In this document: piece by piece, positions 8,236 to 19,994 of the stretch | How positions within the stretch are numbered: the stretch's first letter is position 1 | Layout: each line of letters opens with the position of its first letter | Translations under genes and position numbers: made by a program | The notes under the pieces: generated by a model | Databases searched by the model: none | What the model was told of the DNA's origin: nothing | Seen by the model: the letters and a program-made list of their open reading frames with translations, nothing else | Assembly: GCA_018065985.1 (NCBI GenBank) | Contig: JAGHSF010000043.1 | Location: forward strand, 1 to 64,000 | Reading direction: 5' to 3' | Origin: Candidatus Cryptobacteroides choladohippi | Lineage (GTDB): Bacteria > Bacteroidota > Bacteroidia > Bacteroidales > UBA932 | Length of the DNA: 64,000 nucleotides

Positions 8236-9189
8236 ATGATCAAGATTTTCTACAGACTTGGGGCAGAGATCAAGCTTGCCCAGTCGATAACGGAGTTTGC
8301 CACTATCGGCAAAGAAAACGTCCTCTGGATAGACCTCCTGGAGCCTTCAGGAGATGAAAAGAGGGCAGTCGAATCGTATTTGGGCACAGAGATCCAGAGC
8401 CGTGCAGAGGCTGAGGAGATCGAGAGTTCATCCCGCTTCTACGAAGAGAACGACGCAATTTTCGCCAACACCAACTTCCTCTCCCCCGCAGGAGACGAGA
8501 TGGCGATGGAAACCGTGTCGTTCATTCTCAAGGACGGGATGCTTGCAACCCTGAGAGAGATTCCCATCCGAACATTCAACACCCTGCAGCTCAAGATCCA
8601 GGCGCGTCCGGACGAGTTTCCCGACGGATTCACCGTATTCGTGGAGATAATGGACAAGCGCGTCGACCTCGATGCCGACATCGTGGAGCTCATCTCAAAG
8701 GACGTGAGCCAGTTCAGCAAGCGAATCAACCAGAAGGAGGACATCAGCGAAGAGTTCCTGCTGGACATCAATCAGTTGCAGGAAAACTCAATGCTCGTGA
8801 GGGAGAACATCGTGGACAAGCAGAGGCTCATCTCAAACGTGATAAAGAGCAAGCTCTGCCCCAAGACAGGAGACATAAGGGACGACCTCGGGGTCATACT
8901 CCAGGATATCTCGTCACTGATCAACCACATCAACTTCACCTTCGAACGTCTGGAGTACCTGCAGGACACCGTCCTCGGAATCATCAACCTCGACCAGAAC
9001 AACATCATGAAGATATTCACCTTCGTGTCGCTGCTTCTGATGCCTGCCACCCTGGTGGCAAGCTTCTACGGAATGAATGTCTCGCTGCCCTTCGAACAGA
9101 AGTGGTGGGCATGGATAGGCATTACAGGTCTGATGATCTTCCTCGTCTGCGGCACATGGATACTGTTCAAACGGAAAAAGATGCTATAG
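8236..9189 (+). CDS. corA: Magnesium/cobalt transporter CorA
   Basis: A 317-residue protein with the CorA arrangement: a long acidic, helix-rich cytoplasmic domain, then two transmembrane helices at the C-terminus separated by the signature YGMNVSLPF (GMN motif, selectivity filter). It should form a pentameric Mg2+ channel in the inner membrane. ATG 8236 (MIKIFYRLGAEI) is preferred over the in-frame ATG at 8209 because a purine-rich stretch GGAAGGAAG sits just upstream and the shorter N-terminus fits the family. The gene ends at a strong hairpin shared with the convergent fba gene. Confidence 0.93.
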   Translation: MIKIFYRLGAEIKLAQSITEFATIGKENVLWIDLLEPSGDEKRAVESYLGTEIQSRAEAEEIESSSRFYEENDAIFANTNFLSPAGDEMAMETVSFILKDGMLATLREIPIRTFNTLQLKIQARPDEFPDGFTVFVEIMDKRVDLDADIVELISKDVSQFSKRINQKEDISEEFLLDINQLQENSMLVRENIVDKQRLISNVIKSKLCPKTGDIRDDLGVILQDISSLINHINFTFERLEYLQDTVLGIINLDQNNIMKIFTFVSLLLMPATLVASFYGMNVSLPFEQKWWAWIGITGLMIFLVCGTWILFKRKKML

Positions 9190-9195
9190 CAAAAC

Positions 9196-9225
9196 AAAGG
9201 GTCGGCTCATATGAACCGACCCTTT
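9196..9225. terminator. Bidirectional terminator between corA and fba
   Basis: The arms AAAGGGTCGG (9196-9205) and CCGACCCTTT (9216-9225) form a perfect 10-bp stem with a 10-base loop, between two convergent genes. Confidence 0.8.
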
Positions 9226-9245
9226 ATATTGTTCAGGCTTTGGAT

Positions 9246-10250
9246 TTATCTTGCCTTTCCGTTTGAACCGAGAACATTCACGATCTTGTGAGTGTACATC
9301 TTCTTCATCTCCTCACGTGCAGGCTTGAGGTACTGGCGAGGATCGAAGTGGCTGGGGTTCTGAGCGAAGTGACGGCGGATTGCGCCAGTCATTGCAAGAC
9401 GTGAGTCAGAGTCGATGTTGATCTTGCATACTGCGCTCTTGGCTGCCTTGCGGAGCTGCTCCTCGGGAATGCCGACTGCGTTGGGAAGGTTGCCACCGAA
9501 CTCGTTGCACATGTCAACATACTCCTGGGGAACTGAAGATGATCCGTGGAGCACGATAGGGAATCCGGGGAGCTTCTTCTCGATTGCCTTGAGAACGTCG
9601 AATGCGAGCGGAGGGGGAACGAGACGGCCGGTCTTGGGGTCACGTGTGCACTGCTCGGGCTTGAACTTGTATGCACCGTGGCTTGTACCGATTGAGATTG
9701 CAAGCGAGTCGCACTTGGTCTTCTTCACGAAGTCGATAACCTCCTCAGGCTTTGTGTAGTGTGATACCTCTGAAGCTACCTCATCCTCGACACCGGCGAG
9801 AACACCGAGCTCGGCCTCAACGGTAACGTCGTGCTTGTGAGCGTAGTTCACAACCTTGCGGGTGAGCTTCACATTCTCGTCATAAGGAAGGGATGAACCG
9901 TCGATCATGACTGAAGAGAAACCGAAGTCAACACAGCTCTTGCAGAGCTCATAGCTGTCGCCATGATCAAGATGGAGAACGATCTGGGGCTTCTTCCAGC
10001 CAAGCTCCTTTGCATACTCCACAGCACCCTGTGCCATGAAACGGAGGAGAGTCTGGTTTGCATAGTTGCGGGCACCCTTTGAAACCTGAAGAATGACAGG
10101 TGACTTCTGCTCTGAGGCTGCCTGGATGATAGCCTGGAGCTGCTCCATGTTGTTGAAGTTGAATGCGGGGATGGCGTATCCACCCTTGACGGCCTTTGCG
10201 AACATTTCACGAGTGTTCACGAGGCCCAAATCCTTAAAAGAAACTTTCAT
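9246..10250 (-). CDS. fba: Class II fructose-bisphosphate aldolase
   Basis: A 334-residue zinc-dependent aldolase of glycolysis and gluconeogenesis. Visible signatures are YAIPAFNFNNMEQLQA at the N-terminus, the metal and substrate motif IVLHLDHGDS, TVEAELGVLAGVED, SIGTSHGAYKF and IVLHGSSSVP. It belongs to the longer class II type common in anaerobes. The gene is a single unit, convergent with corA and divergent from gmk. No exact TAnnTTTG box is visible upstream; the nearest is TAAATTTA (7 of 8) on the minus strand, so its promoter is uncertain. Confidence 0.96.
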   Translation of the reverse strand: MKVSFKDLGLVNTREMFAKAVKGGYAIPAFNFNNMEQLQAIIQAASEQKSPVILQVSKGARNYANQTLLRFMAQGAVEYAKELGWKKPQIVLHLDHGDSYELCKSCVDFGFSSVMIDGSSLPYDENVKLTRKVVNYAHKHDVTVEAELGVLAGVEDEVASEVSHYTKPEEVIDFVKKTKCDSLAISIGTSHGAYKFKPEQCTRDPKTGRLVPPPLAFDVLKAIEKKLPGFPIVLHGSSSVPQEYVDMCNEFGGNLPNAVGIPEEQLRKAAKSAVCKINIDSDSRLAMTGAIRRHFAQNPSHFDPRQYLKPAREEMKKMYTHKIVNVLGSNGKAR

Positions 10251-10296
10251 ATCTTAGATAATTGAAACTAGTCTTAAAAAATCGTGTAAATTTAGT

Positions 10297-10304
10297 TATT
10301 TTTG
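10297..10304 (+). promoter_or_regulatory. -7 promoter box for gmk-nadD
   Basis: TATTTTTG matches TAnnTTTG and ends 16 bases before the gmk ATG. Confidence 0.65.
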
Positions 10305-10320
10305 TCGAAATAATAAAGAA

Positions 10321-10893
10321 ATGAACGGGAAAGTAATCATATTTTCAGCACCTTCCGGTGCAGGCAAGAGCACGGTGGTCAACCATCTTCTCGGCCTTCA
10401 CCCCGAATTCGAATTCTCCATCAGCGCAACCTCGAGAGCTCCCAGGGGTCAGGAAAAGGACGGAGTGGAATACTACTTCATGAATGCCGAACGCTTCCGC
10501 GAACTGATCGCGTCAGATTCGTTCGTCGAATTCGAGGAAGTCTACGAAGACCGCTTCTACGGCACGCTCAAGAGCGAAGTGGAGCGCATCTGGAATGCAG
10601 GCCACGTCATCATCTTCGACGTCGATGTGAAAGGCGGCGTCAACCTCAAGAAATACTTCGGAGATCAGGCCTTCAGCATCCTCATCCTCCCGCCCAGCAT
10701 GGAGATTCTCGAGCAGCGCCTGCGCGGCCGCGGCACCGACAGCGAAGAAGCGATTCTGGAGCGTCTTGGAAAAGCCGGATCGGAAATCGGGTATGCCCGG
10801 GGAAAATTCGACTACGAGCTCGTCAACGACGTGCTGGAACAGACATTCCTCGAATCGGAAACCATAGTCGACAAGTTCCTCAAATGCGAATAG
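10321..10893 (+). CDS. gmk: Guanylate kinase
   Basis: The 190-residue kinase phosphorylates GMP to GDP. The P-loop is SAPSGAGKST (about residues 9-18), followed by the GMP-binding elements SATSRAPRGQEKDGVEYYF and FVEFEEVYEDRFYGT, and the family motif IIFDVDVKGG. Its 3' end overlaps the nadD start by ten bases, which points to a two-gene nucleotide-metabolism unit. Confidence 0.96.
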   Translation: MNGKVIIFSAPSGAGKSTVVNHLLGLHPEFEFSISATSRAPRGQEKDGVEYYFMNAERFRELIASDSFVEFEEVYEDRFYGTLKSEVERIWNAGHVIIFDVDVKGGVNLKKYFGDQAFSILILPPSMEILEQRLRGRGTDSEEAILERLGKAGSEIGYARGKFDYELVNDVLEQTFLESETIVDKFLKCE

Positions 10894-11522
10894 CTGTCTA
10901 TTCGGGCTCCTTCGACCCCCTTCACAAAGGCCACCAGGCCATCATGGAATACCTCACCCGGGAAAAGGAGTTCGACTGGGTATATCTTGTCATATCCCCC
11001 CAGAACCCATTCAAGGACGCATCCAAGGCCGACAACGCCCGCCAGCGGTACGAGGCTGCGGTCGAGGCGGTGAAACGCCACCCCGACCTGCACGTCCGGG
11101 TGGACGACATCGAACTCACGATGCCCGCACCGCATTATACGATCAAGACGCTCGAAGCCCTGAAGCGGCGCGAGCCCGAGAACAGTTTCACCCTCGTCAT
11201 GGGAGCCGACAACCTCGACAGCATACACGGCTGGCGCGACTTCCCGAGGATACTCGGGGAATTCGGCGTGGTGGTATACCCCCGCAAAGGCTACGACCTT
11301 GAAACGATACGGGAAAAGCTGTACGGCGAAATGGAGCAGACTCCCGCCCCCTACGTGCTCGACATATCGGCAGTGCACACGACACCCGGAACCATGAGCA
11401 TCATGGAACGCGAAAGCCTGTACAAGATACAGATCGTGGACGCCCCCATCGTGGACATTTCCTCCACCCAGATACGCGATGCCCTCGCCCGTGGCGAGGA
11501 CATGTCAGAATGGATGATGTAG
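10884..11522 (+). CDS. nadD: Nicotinate-nucleotide adenylyltransferase
   Basis: A 212-residue nucleotidyltransferase that converts nicotinate mononucleotide to deamido-NAD. The HxGH-type motif is SGSFDPLHKGH at residues about 7-17, and the second signature is ISSTQIRDAL near the C-terminus. MGADNLDSIHGWRDF is the typical nucleotide-binding middle segment. Together with pncA and pncB (47439-49168) and nadK (61599-62414), it gives the window most of the nicotinamide salvage route. Confidence 0.95.
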   Translation: MRIAVYSGSFDPLHKGHQAIMEYLTREKEFDWVYLVISPQNPFKDASKADNARQRYEAAVEAVKRHPDLHVRVDDIELTMPAPHYTIKTLEALKRREPENSFTLVMGADNLDSIHGWRDFPRILGEFGVVVYPRKGYDLETIREKLYGEMEQTPAPYVLDISAVHTTPGTMSIMERESLYKIQIVDAPIVDISSTQIRDALARGEDMSEWMM

Positions 11523-11531
11523 CCCGCGTCA

Positions 11532-11582
11532 GAGCAGTAAAATAAAAGAGGCCGTCGAGGCCTCTTTTATTTTTTACTGCTC
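11532..11582. terminator. Long bidirectional terminator between nadD and dnaK
   Basis: An inverted repeat with a 22-base left arm (11532-11553) and a 24-base right arm (11559-11582, two extra T) around the 5-base loop GTCGA. The inner 13 bp (AATAAAAGAGGCC and its complement) are perfect. The dnaK stop codon (11574-11576) lies inside the right arm. Confidence 0.85.
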
Positions 11583-13487
11583 GTCAGGAGCGTCGTTGTT
11601 GCCGTAGTCCGGCTGAGGGCCGCCCTGTCCGGGGTTGAAGCCTGCGTCGCCGGGGTTGAAGCCCGCACCGCCCTGAGGGCCCTGTGCTGCCTTGGCCATA
11701 TCCTCCGATGCTGCGTGCCATGCGGCCTCGAGTTCAGCGTTGTACTTGTCGATGGCTGCGAGGTCCTTTGCCTCAACGGCCTTCTTGAGCTCTGCGCAGG
11801 CACTCTCGATGGCGCCCTTCTTGTCAGCGGGGATCTTGTCGCCGTATTCCTTGAGGTTCTTCTCGCTCTGGAATACCATCGCGTCAGCGTTGTTGACCTT
11901 GTCCACGCGCTCCTTCTCTGCCTTGTCGGCCTCTTCGTTGGCCTTGGCCTCGTCGCGCATGCGCTGGATCTCGTCGTCGCTCAGTCCGCTCGAAGCCTCG
12001 ATGCGTATGCTCTGCTCCTTGCCTGTAGCCTTGTCCTTTGCTGAAACGCTGAGGATACCGTTGGCGTCGATGTCGAAGCTCACCTCGATCTGAGGTATTC
12101 CGCGGGGTGCGGGAGCGATTCCGTCAAGATGGAACACACCGATCTGCTTGTTGTCCTTTGCCATGGGGCGCTCGCCCTGAAGGACGCGGATCTCGACTGA
12201 AGGCTGGTTGTCGGCTGCGGTGCTGAACACCTGGCTCTTCTTTGCAGGGATGGTGGTATTGCTCTCGATGAGCTTGGTCATCACACCGCCGAGGGTCTCG
12301 ATACCGAGGCTGAGGGGTGTCACGTCGAGAAGGAGGACATCCTTCACATCACCTGCGAGCACACCGCCCTGGATTGAGGCACCGATGGCGACAACCTCGT
12401 CGGGGTTCACGCTGCGGTTGGGCTCCTTGCCGAAGAAGTTCTTCACAAGTTCCTGGATCTTGGGGATACGGGTAGAGCCGCCCACGAGGAGAACCTCGTC
12501 GATGTCGGAGGTACTCAGGTGTGCATCCTGGAGCGCCTTGCGGCAGGGCTCGATGCTGCGCTGGAACAGGTTGTCGCAGAGCATCTCGAACTTTGCACGG
12601 CTGAGGCTCTTCACAAGGTGCTTGGGCATGCCGTCGACTGCTGTGATATAAGGAAGGTTAATCTCTGCAGTAGCTGCGTTTGAAAGCTCGATCTTTGCCT
12701 TCTCTGCAGCTTCCTTGAGGCGCTGGAGGGCCATAGGATCCTTCTTGAGGTCCATGCCGCCATTCTCTGAAGCGAACTCGCTTGCGAGCCAGTCGATGAT
12801 TACCTGGTCGAAGTCGTCGCCACCGAGGTGGGTGTCACCGTTGGTGCTCTTAACCTCGAACACACCGTCGCCGAGCTCAAGGATGGAGATATCGAAAGTA
12901 CCGCCACCGAGGTCATACACAGCGACCTTCATGTTCTTGTTCTTCTTGTCGAGACCATATGCGAGAGCGGCTGCGGTAGGCTCGTTGATGATACGCTTGA
13001 CGTCGAGTCCTGCGATCTTGCCGGCCTCCTTGGTAGCCTGACGCTGGCTGTCTGAGAAGTATGCGGGCACGGTGATGACGGCCTCTGTAACCTCCTGGCG
13101 AAGATAATCCTCAGCGGTCTTCTTCATCTTCTGAAGGACTGCCGCAGAGATCTCCTGAGGGCTGTACATGCGTCCGTCGATGTCCACGCGGGGAGTGTTG
13201 TTCTCGCCACGGACAACCTTGTAGGGCATGCGTGAGCACTCTGAGCTCACCTGGTCATATGTCTCACCCATGAAACGCTTGATCGAGAACACTGTATTGT
13301 TAGGGTTGGTGATTGCCTGACGTTTTGCAGGAGATCCGACCTTGCGCTCACCATTGGCGGTGAAAGCGACTACAGAAGGAGTGGTGCGTGCACCTTCATC
13401 ATTGATAATGACGGTAGGCTGGTTGCCTTCCATTACGGCTACACATGAATTGGTAGTTCCGAGATCGATTCCGATGATTTTTCCCAT
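11574..13487 (-). CDS. dnaK: Molecular chaperone DnaK (Hsp70)
   Basis: A 637-residue Hsp70. The start [18 protein letters not shown], the nucleotide-binding motifs [14 protein letters not shown] and [11 protein letters not shown], the linker [16 protein letters not shown] and the substrate-binding domain are all present. The C-terminal tail is glycine- and proline-rich with a short repeat ([12 protein letters not shown]) and ends in acidic residues (DAPDEQ), in place of the EEVD-like end of other lineages. It is a single-gene unit here, with no grpE or dnaJ beside it. The 65 bases upstream of ATG show no TAnnTTTG box; a different sigma factor or regulator may act here. Confidence 0.97.
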   Translation of the reverse strand: MGKIIGIDLGTTNSCVAVMEGNQPTVIINDEGARTTPSVVAFTANGERKVGSPAKRQAITNPNNTVFSIKRFMGETYDQVSSECSRMPYKVVRGENNTPRVDIDGRMYSPQEISAAVLQKMKKTAEDYLRQEVTEAVITVPAYFSDSQRQATKEAGKIAGLDVKRIINEPTAAALAYGLDKKNKNMKVAVYDLGGGTFDISILELGDGVFEVKSTNGDTHLGGDDFDQVIIDWLASEFASENGGMDLKKDPMALQRLKEAAEKAKIELSNAATAEINLPYITAVDGMPKHLVKSLSRAKFEMLCDNLFQRSIEPCRKALQDAHLSTSDIDEVLLVGGSTRIPKIQELVKNFFGKEPNRSVNPDEVVAIGASIQGGVLAGDVKDVLLLDVTPLSLGIETLGGVMTKLIESNTTIPAKKSQVFSTAADNQPSVEIRVLQGERPMAKDNKQIGVFHLDGIAPAPRGIPQIEVSFDIDANGILSVSAKDKATGKEQSIRIEASSGLSDDEIQRMRDEAKANEEADKAEKERVDKVNNADAMVFQSEKNLKEYGDKIPADKKGAIESACAELKKAVEAKDLAAIDKYNAELEAAWHAASEDMAKAAQGPQGGAGFNPGDAGFNPGQGGPQPDYGNNDAPDEQ

Positions 13488-13552
13488 GATATTTACTTTT
13501 TAATTATTATTTCAGTTTGTCTTACGCCTTCATATAATACTAATGTTGTGCC

Positions 13553-13569
13553 AGTGACAAAATGTCACT
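13553..13569. promoter_or_regulatory. Perfect palindrome abutting the rluA-type gene promoter (candidate operator)
   Basis: AGTGACA-AAA-TGTCACT has perfect 7-base arms around three A. Its last base is the first base of the -7 box of the plus-strand gene, and it lies 66 bases upstream of dnaK on the other strand. Operator function is inference. Confidence 0.45.
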
Positions 13570-13576
13570 ATCTTTG
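13569..13576 (+). promoter_or_regulatory. -7 promoter box for the RluA-family gene
   Basis: TATCTTTG, only five bases before the ATG at 13582, so the transcript would be leaderless or nearly so. Confidence 0.65.
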
Positions 13577-13581
13577 CGCAT

Positions 13582-14337
13582 ATGGAATACAGGGCACTGA
13601 CAGACGATGAACTCCGCGACCTTGAGAGCCGGATTCTGTATGAAGACAATCATATTCTTATCGTCAACAAGAAAGTTGGCGAGATCACCCAGGGTGACAA
13701 GACAGGAGACGAATGCCTGACAGACGTGTACAAAGCCTTCATCGCCGCAAGGGACAGCAAGCCCGGCAAAGTGTTCCTGGGTCTCCCCCACCGCCTGGAC
13801 CGTCCTGTCAGCGGGATATGCATACTGGCGAAGACAAGCAAGGCCCTCGAGCGTCTGGACGAGATGTTCCGCACGTCACAGGTCCACAAGAGATACTGGG
13901 CGTTGTGCTGCGGAAAGCCTCAGCAGCCCCAGGGATATCTGGAGAACTGGCTTGTCCGCAACGAAAGGCAGAACAAGACTTACGTGGTGAAGGACAAGCG
14001 CAATGACGCCAAGCTGGCCAGGCTCAACTACAGGTACCTCTACAGCACGGACAGATATCACCTTCTGGAGGTGGAGCTTCTGACCGGACGCCACCATCAG
14101 ATACGCTGCCAGCTCAGCAACATGGGCTGCGTGATCAAGGGCGACCTCAAATACGGCGCCCCGAGGTCCAACCCGGACGGAGGCATATGTCTGCACTCAC
14201 GCTCCGTCACATTCGTGCATCCCGTCAAAAAGGAGGAGATCAGCGTCACTGCTCCGTTCCCTGCAAGCTGGGCTGGTGTCCATGATCTGCAGGAGCATCC
14301 AGCTGATACATCTCCTTCATGTACTTCCCGGGAGTAA
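13582..14337 (+). CDS. RluA-family RNA pseudouridine synthase
   Basis: A 251-residue enzyme that isomerises uridine in rRNA or tRNA. The catalytic motif HRLDRPVSGICILAKTSKA (Asp in RLDR) is at about residues 74-92, and ELLTGRHHQIRCQL is the second family signature. There is no S4 domain. The start lies five bases after a -7 box. The last 30 codons overlap the 3' end of the AraC-type gene on the other strand by 92 bases; the last 18 or so residues look like an extension beyond the normal family end (around FPASW). The exact substrate cannot be named from sequence. Confidence 0.88.
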   Translation: MEYRALTDDELRDLESRILYEDNHILIVNKKVGEITQGDKTGDECLTDVYKAFIAARDSKPGKVFLGLPHRLDRPVSGICILAKTSKALERLDEMFRTSQVHKRYWALCCGKPQQPQGYLENWLVRNERQNKTYVVKDKRNDAKLARLNYRYLYSTDRYHLLEVELLTGRHHQIRCQLSNMGCVIKGDLKYGAPRSNPDGGICLHSRSVTFVHPVKKEEISVTAPFPASWAGVHDLQEHPADTSPSCTSRE

Positions 14338-15262
14338 TGCCTTTGAACAGCTTGAAAGCCATATTGAAGGAAGGCGTGGAATTGAATCCGGACAATGAGG
14401 CGATTTCCTTCACCTGCATGCGCGGGTCCTTTCTCATCAGCCCTTCGGCATACTGCACGCGGTAACTGTTCAGGAACTGCTTGAAATTCAGGTTCGACAT
14501 GGTATTGACAGTACGGGACAGATAGTTCTGGTTGCTGAACACCATCGAGGCCATCTTCGTCTCCGACAATTCCGGGTCGAGATATGGCTTCTGCTCTTCC
14601 ATAAGATCCTTTATCCTGCTGTAGAGGGCCTCCATCCGCCTCTTCTCCCCCTCGTCGCGTATGGGAGCCACGGGCTGGAGCCGCCCCCGCAGGTCGCGTC
14701 TGATTTCAGAGCGGACCTGCCTGCCGACAAACATGTACCATTCGAAATACAGATACAGGTAGACCATGACAAATCCGGCGGCACAGAGAGCAGCGACGGT
14801 CCATTGCAACATGGGCGACCAGGACAGGCAGGCCAGGAAGAGCATCATCAACACCATGAAGGCCAGCAGCAGCATTGAACGCTCATTGTCTTCGATGTTG
14901 TGCCATACGGCGATGTTGCTGAAGAAGAATCTTGGCTGCCTGTACTTCCCAAGCACGAAGATGACATGGGATACAGCCATGCACCCTGAGATGACCAGGG
15001 CAAAGATCGCAGGACCCGGGCAGACCAGCGCCAGGACCAGAGAGACTGCAAGTACGCCCAGACTGCAGACAAGATGGCGCACATGATTCTCATGAGGCAG
15101 GCGGCAGCAGACAAGGGCTGCCGTACCAGAGAGGACTATCTCGGTCATGGGCAACGGACGGACAGGCTTTCCAGCAAAGACGAGTTGCAAGATGATACCG
15201 GTAAACACGAACGCCAGCGACGACAGCCTGCTGACGCGGCAAAATGAAAAAATGTTTTTCAT
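14246..15262 (-). CDS. Membrane-anchored AraC-type transcriptional regulator
   Basis: A 338-residue protein. The N-terminal half has about five or six hydrophobic segments (residues 10-185), including SSLAFVFTGIILQLVFAG and LLLAFMVLMMLFLACL. A charged linker follows, then an AraC/XylS double helix-turn-helix at about 225-320: MASMVFSNQNYLSRTVN, FKQFLNSYRVQYAEGLM, VKEIASLSGFNSTPSFNMAFK and GITPGKYMKEM. The DNA-binding domain is cytoplasmic, so it may read a membrane or periplasmic signal directly. The target genes are unknown. It is a single gene, ending in a 92-base tail overlap with the pseudouridine synthase. No -7 box is seen upstream. Confidence 0.85.
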   Translation of the reverse strand: MKNIFSFCRVSRLSSLAFVFTGIILQLVFAGKPVRPLPMTEIVLSGTAALVCCRLPHENHVRHLVCSLGVLAVSLVLALVCPGPAIFALVISGCMAVSHVIFVLGKYRQPRFFFSNIAVWHNIEDNERSMLLLAFMVLMMLFLACLSWSPMLQWTVAALCAAGFVMVYLYLYFEWYMFVGRQVRSEIRRDLRGRLQPVAPIRDEGEKRRMEALYSRIKDLMEEQKPYLDPELSETKMASMVFSNQNYLSRTVNTMSNLNFKQFLNSYRVQYAEGLMRKDPRMQVKEIASLSGFNSTPSFNMAFKLFKGITPGKYMKEMYQLDAPADHGHQPSLQGTEQ

Positions 15263-15302
15263 GGATTCGTAAAAGTGGTTAAAATATGGGCAAAGAAAAA
15301 TA

Positions 15303-15338
15303 AAAAAACCTCTCAGACATACATCAAAGAGGTTTTTT
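15303..15338. terminator. Terminator downstream of the yitT pair
   Basis: The arms AAAAAACCTCT (15303-15313) and AGAGGTTTTTT (15328-15338) form an 11-bp stem with a 14-base loop. It ends the minus-strand SPOR-leuS-yitT unit. Confidence 0.7.
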
Positions 15339-15374
15339 ATGAAAATAATTCAGGTTTTTATATTTTTCTGAATG

Positions 15375-16346
15375 TTATTGCTGTTCAGGGAGCTTGTTTT
15401 CCGCCTGTTTCTTCGGCGAGGCGAATTTGATTGTCTCGAAACCCTGGCCATAAACTCCGGTCACAGATGCCACCGAAAGGAAGGCATGGGGGTCGATTGT
15501 CTTGATATACTTCAGAAGAATGTTGAGGTCGGACTTTCTGGTAAGCACCATGAGCACTTCGGTATTCTGCTTTGTGTACCAGCCTTTGCCGTCGAGCACG
15601 GTGACGCCACGATGGAGGTCATGGGTGATGGTATCAGCAATCTGAGCGTATTTCTTGCTGAGTATGAACAGCTGCACGGACTGCTTCGCACCAGACAGAT
15701 ACAGGTCGAGAACCGTGCTGTTGATGGTTGTAAGCACGAATGCGTATATCACCGTGGTGAGTTTTTCCGTCCAGGGCATCAGGGTTCCGTCCGCAGTGTA
15801 GGATGGCACCAGGAAAGAGGACAGGATGATGAACACATCCAGCCACAGAATCATTCTTCCGGGCGATGTGCCCCTGTATTTGTTGACGACGAGAGCGACT
15901 ATGTCGGTACCGCCGGTGCTGCCTCCCTGAGACATGCACAGGCCGATTCCCACTCCTGAGAACACAGCGCCCATGATTGTGCTCATCAGCTTGCCATTGT
16001 CTATGGCAAGAGTCTTGATAATGTCCTCAGGAATGATGGACTGCAGGGCGGTGAGTCCCACGGACGCAATGACAATGGCAAATATTGTCTTGCCGCTGAA
16101 GCCCTTGCCCAGAGTCTTCAGTGCAAGCAGAAGAAGAATGACGTTGACGGCGAAGTAGGTATAGCCGACCTTGACAAAGCCTCCGGTGGCATACTGTATG
16201 ATGGATCCCAGACCTGTCACGCCTCCGCCGATGAGGTTGTTAGGAATGAGGAACACATCCCAGCCCGTCACATACATCAGAATACCAAGTGTGATCAGGG
16301 CATATTCCTTGATGAAGGTCAACGCACCTTTCAATTCGACTTTCAT
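15375..16346 (-). CDS. YitT family membrane protein (second of a tandem pair)
   Basis: A 323-residue protein with about five or six transmembrane segments and the YitT signature GLCMSQGGSTGGTDIVALVVNK. A soluble C-terminal DUF2179-like domain follows (TVLDGKGWYTKQ, IDPHAFLSVASVTGVYGQGF). The family is probably involved in transport, but no substrate is established. It overlaps the upstream paralogue by four bases (ATGA), and the two share the same domain order, so they may have arisen by local duplication and may form a heterodimer. The tail is rich in K, E and Q. Confidence 0.85.
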   Translation of the reverse strand: MKVELKGALTFIKEYALITLGILMYVTGWDVFLIPNNLIGGGVTGLGSIIQYATGGFVKVGYTYFAVNVILLLLALKTLGKGFSGKTIFAIVIASVGLTALQSIIPEDIIKTLAIDNGKLMSTIMGAVFSGVGIGLCMSQGGSTGGTDIVALVVNKYRGTSPGRMILWLDVFIILSSFLVPSYTADGTLMPWTEKLTTVIYAFVLTTINSTVLDLYLSGAKQSVQLFILSKKYAQIADTITHDLHRGVTVLDGKGWYTKQNTEVLMVLTRKSDLNILLKYIKTIDPHAFLSVASVTGVYGQGFETIKFASPKKQAENKLPEQQ

Positions 16347-17277
16347 TTCTGCAAATCTTCTTTTCCCGTTTTCTTGATTGACGGAAGGCCTGTCTTCATC
16401 TCTTCGAAGCCTTCTCCATATACATTGTTGGTCGACGAAACCGACATGAATGCCTTGGGGTCGATGGCCTTGATGACTTTTGTAACCTCAGGGAGCTCGT
16501 TTCTGCTGACAAGCAGCAGAAGCACATTCTTCTCATGCTTGGTATACCAGCCTTGCGCTTTCAGCACTGTGGCACCGCGTTCCATAACATTTATAATATG
16601 GTCTGCAATCTTGGAATAGTGCTCAGAGAACACCAGCAGCTGATATGAGGATTTCTTTCCTCCGACAACCATATCGATCAGCAGGGAGAATGTCACAAGC
16701 TCTTCGATACCGTAGCACATGTCCGAGAACACCTTGTCCGGAAGGAAAAGCAGAAGCGAGCAGACTACCAGATCGGTGAACAGGAATACGGTGCTGAGGG
16801 ATATGGGCCAGTACTTGTTCACCATGATGGCAATGATGTCGGTACCGCCTGTACTTCCGCCATAGCGCAGCGTAAGTCCTATTCCCACCGCTTCGAAGAA
16901 TCCGGCAATGACAGGTATCAGAACCTTTTCCTGAACATAGAAGAACTCGCCTGGCACACAGTGGAGGATGGTCGTCCCGGAGAGTATGGACATCGCCAGG
17001 GAAGACATGATGATGCAATAGATCGTCTTGAATCCGAATCCTATGCCCATCGCAATGACGGCGACGATGATCAGGCACGCATTTATGGAGAAATACGTAT
17101 ACTGCGCCGGAATGACCCCACCGGTTGCATACTGGATCACGGTACAGAGGCCCATCATTCCACCTGCAGACATACCGTTGGGAATCATGAAGCACTCCCA
17201 GCATATGCCGAAGATGAAACATGCAGCCGTAAGGATCAAGTAATCCCTGACGAGTCTTGCTATCTTCTTGGAATCCA

Positions 17278-17278
<1 letters not shown>
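16343..17278 (-). CDS. YitT family membrane protein (first of a tandem pair)
   Basis: A 311-residue paralogue of the next gene. It has the YitT membrane core with GLTLRYGGSTGGTDIIAIMVNK and the C-terminal DUF2179-like domain (TVLKAQGWYTKHEKNVLLLL, DPKAFMSVSSTNNVYGEGF). Its ATG overlaps the leuS stop by one base, and its stop overlaps the next yitT start by four, so the three genes are read as one message. Function is not established for this family. Confidence 0.85.
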
Positions 17279-19986
<2,708 letters not shown>

Positions 19987-19994
19987 ATGTAATC

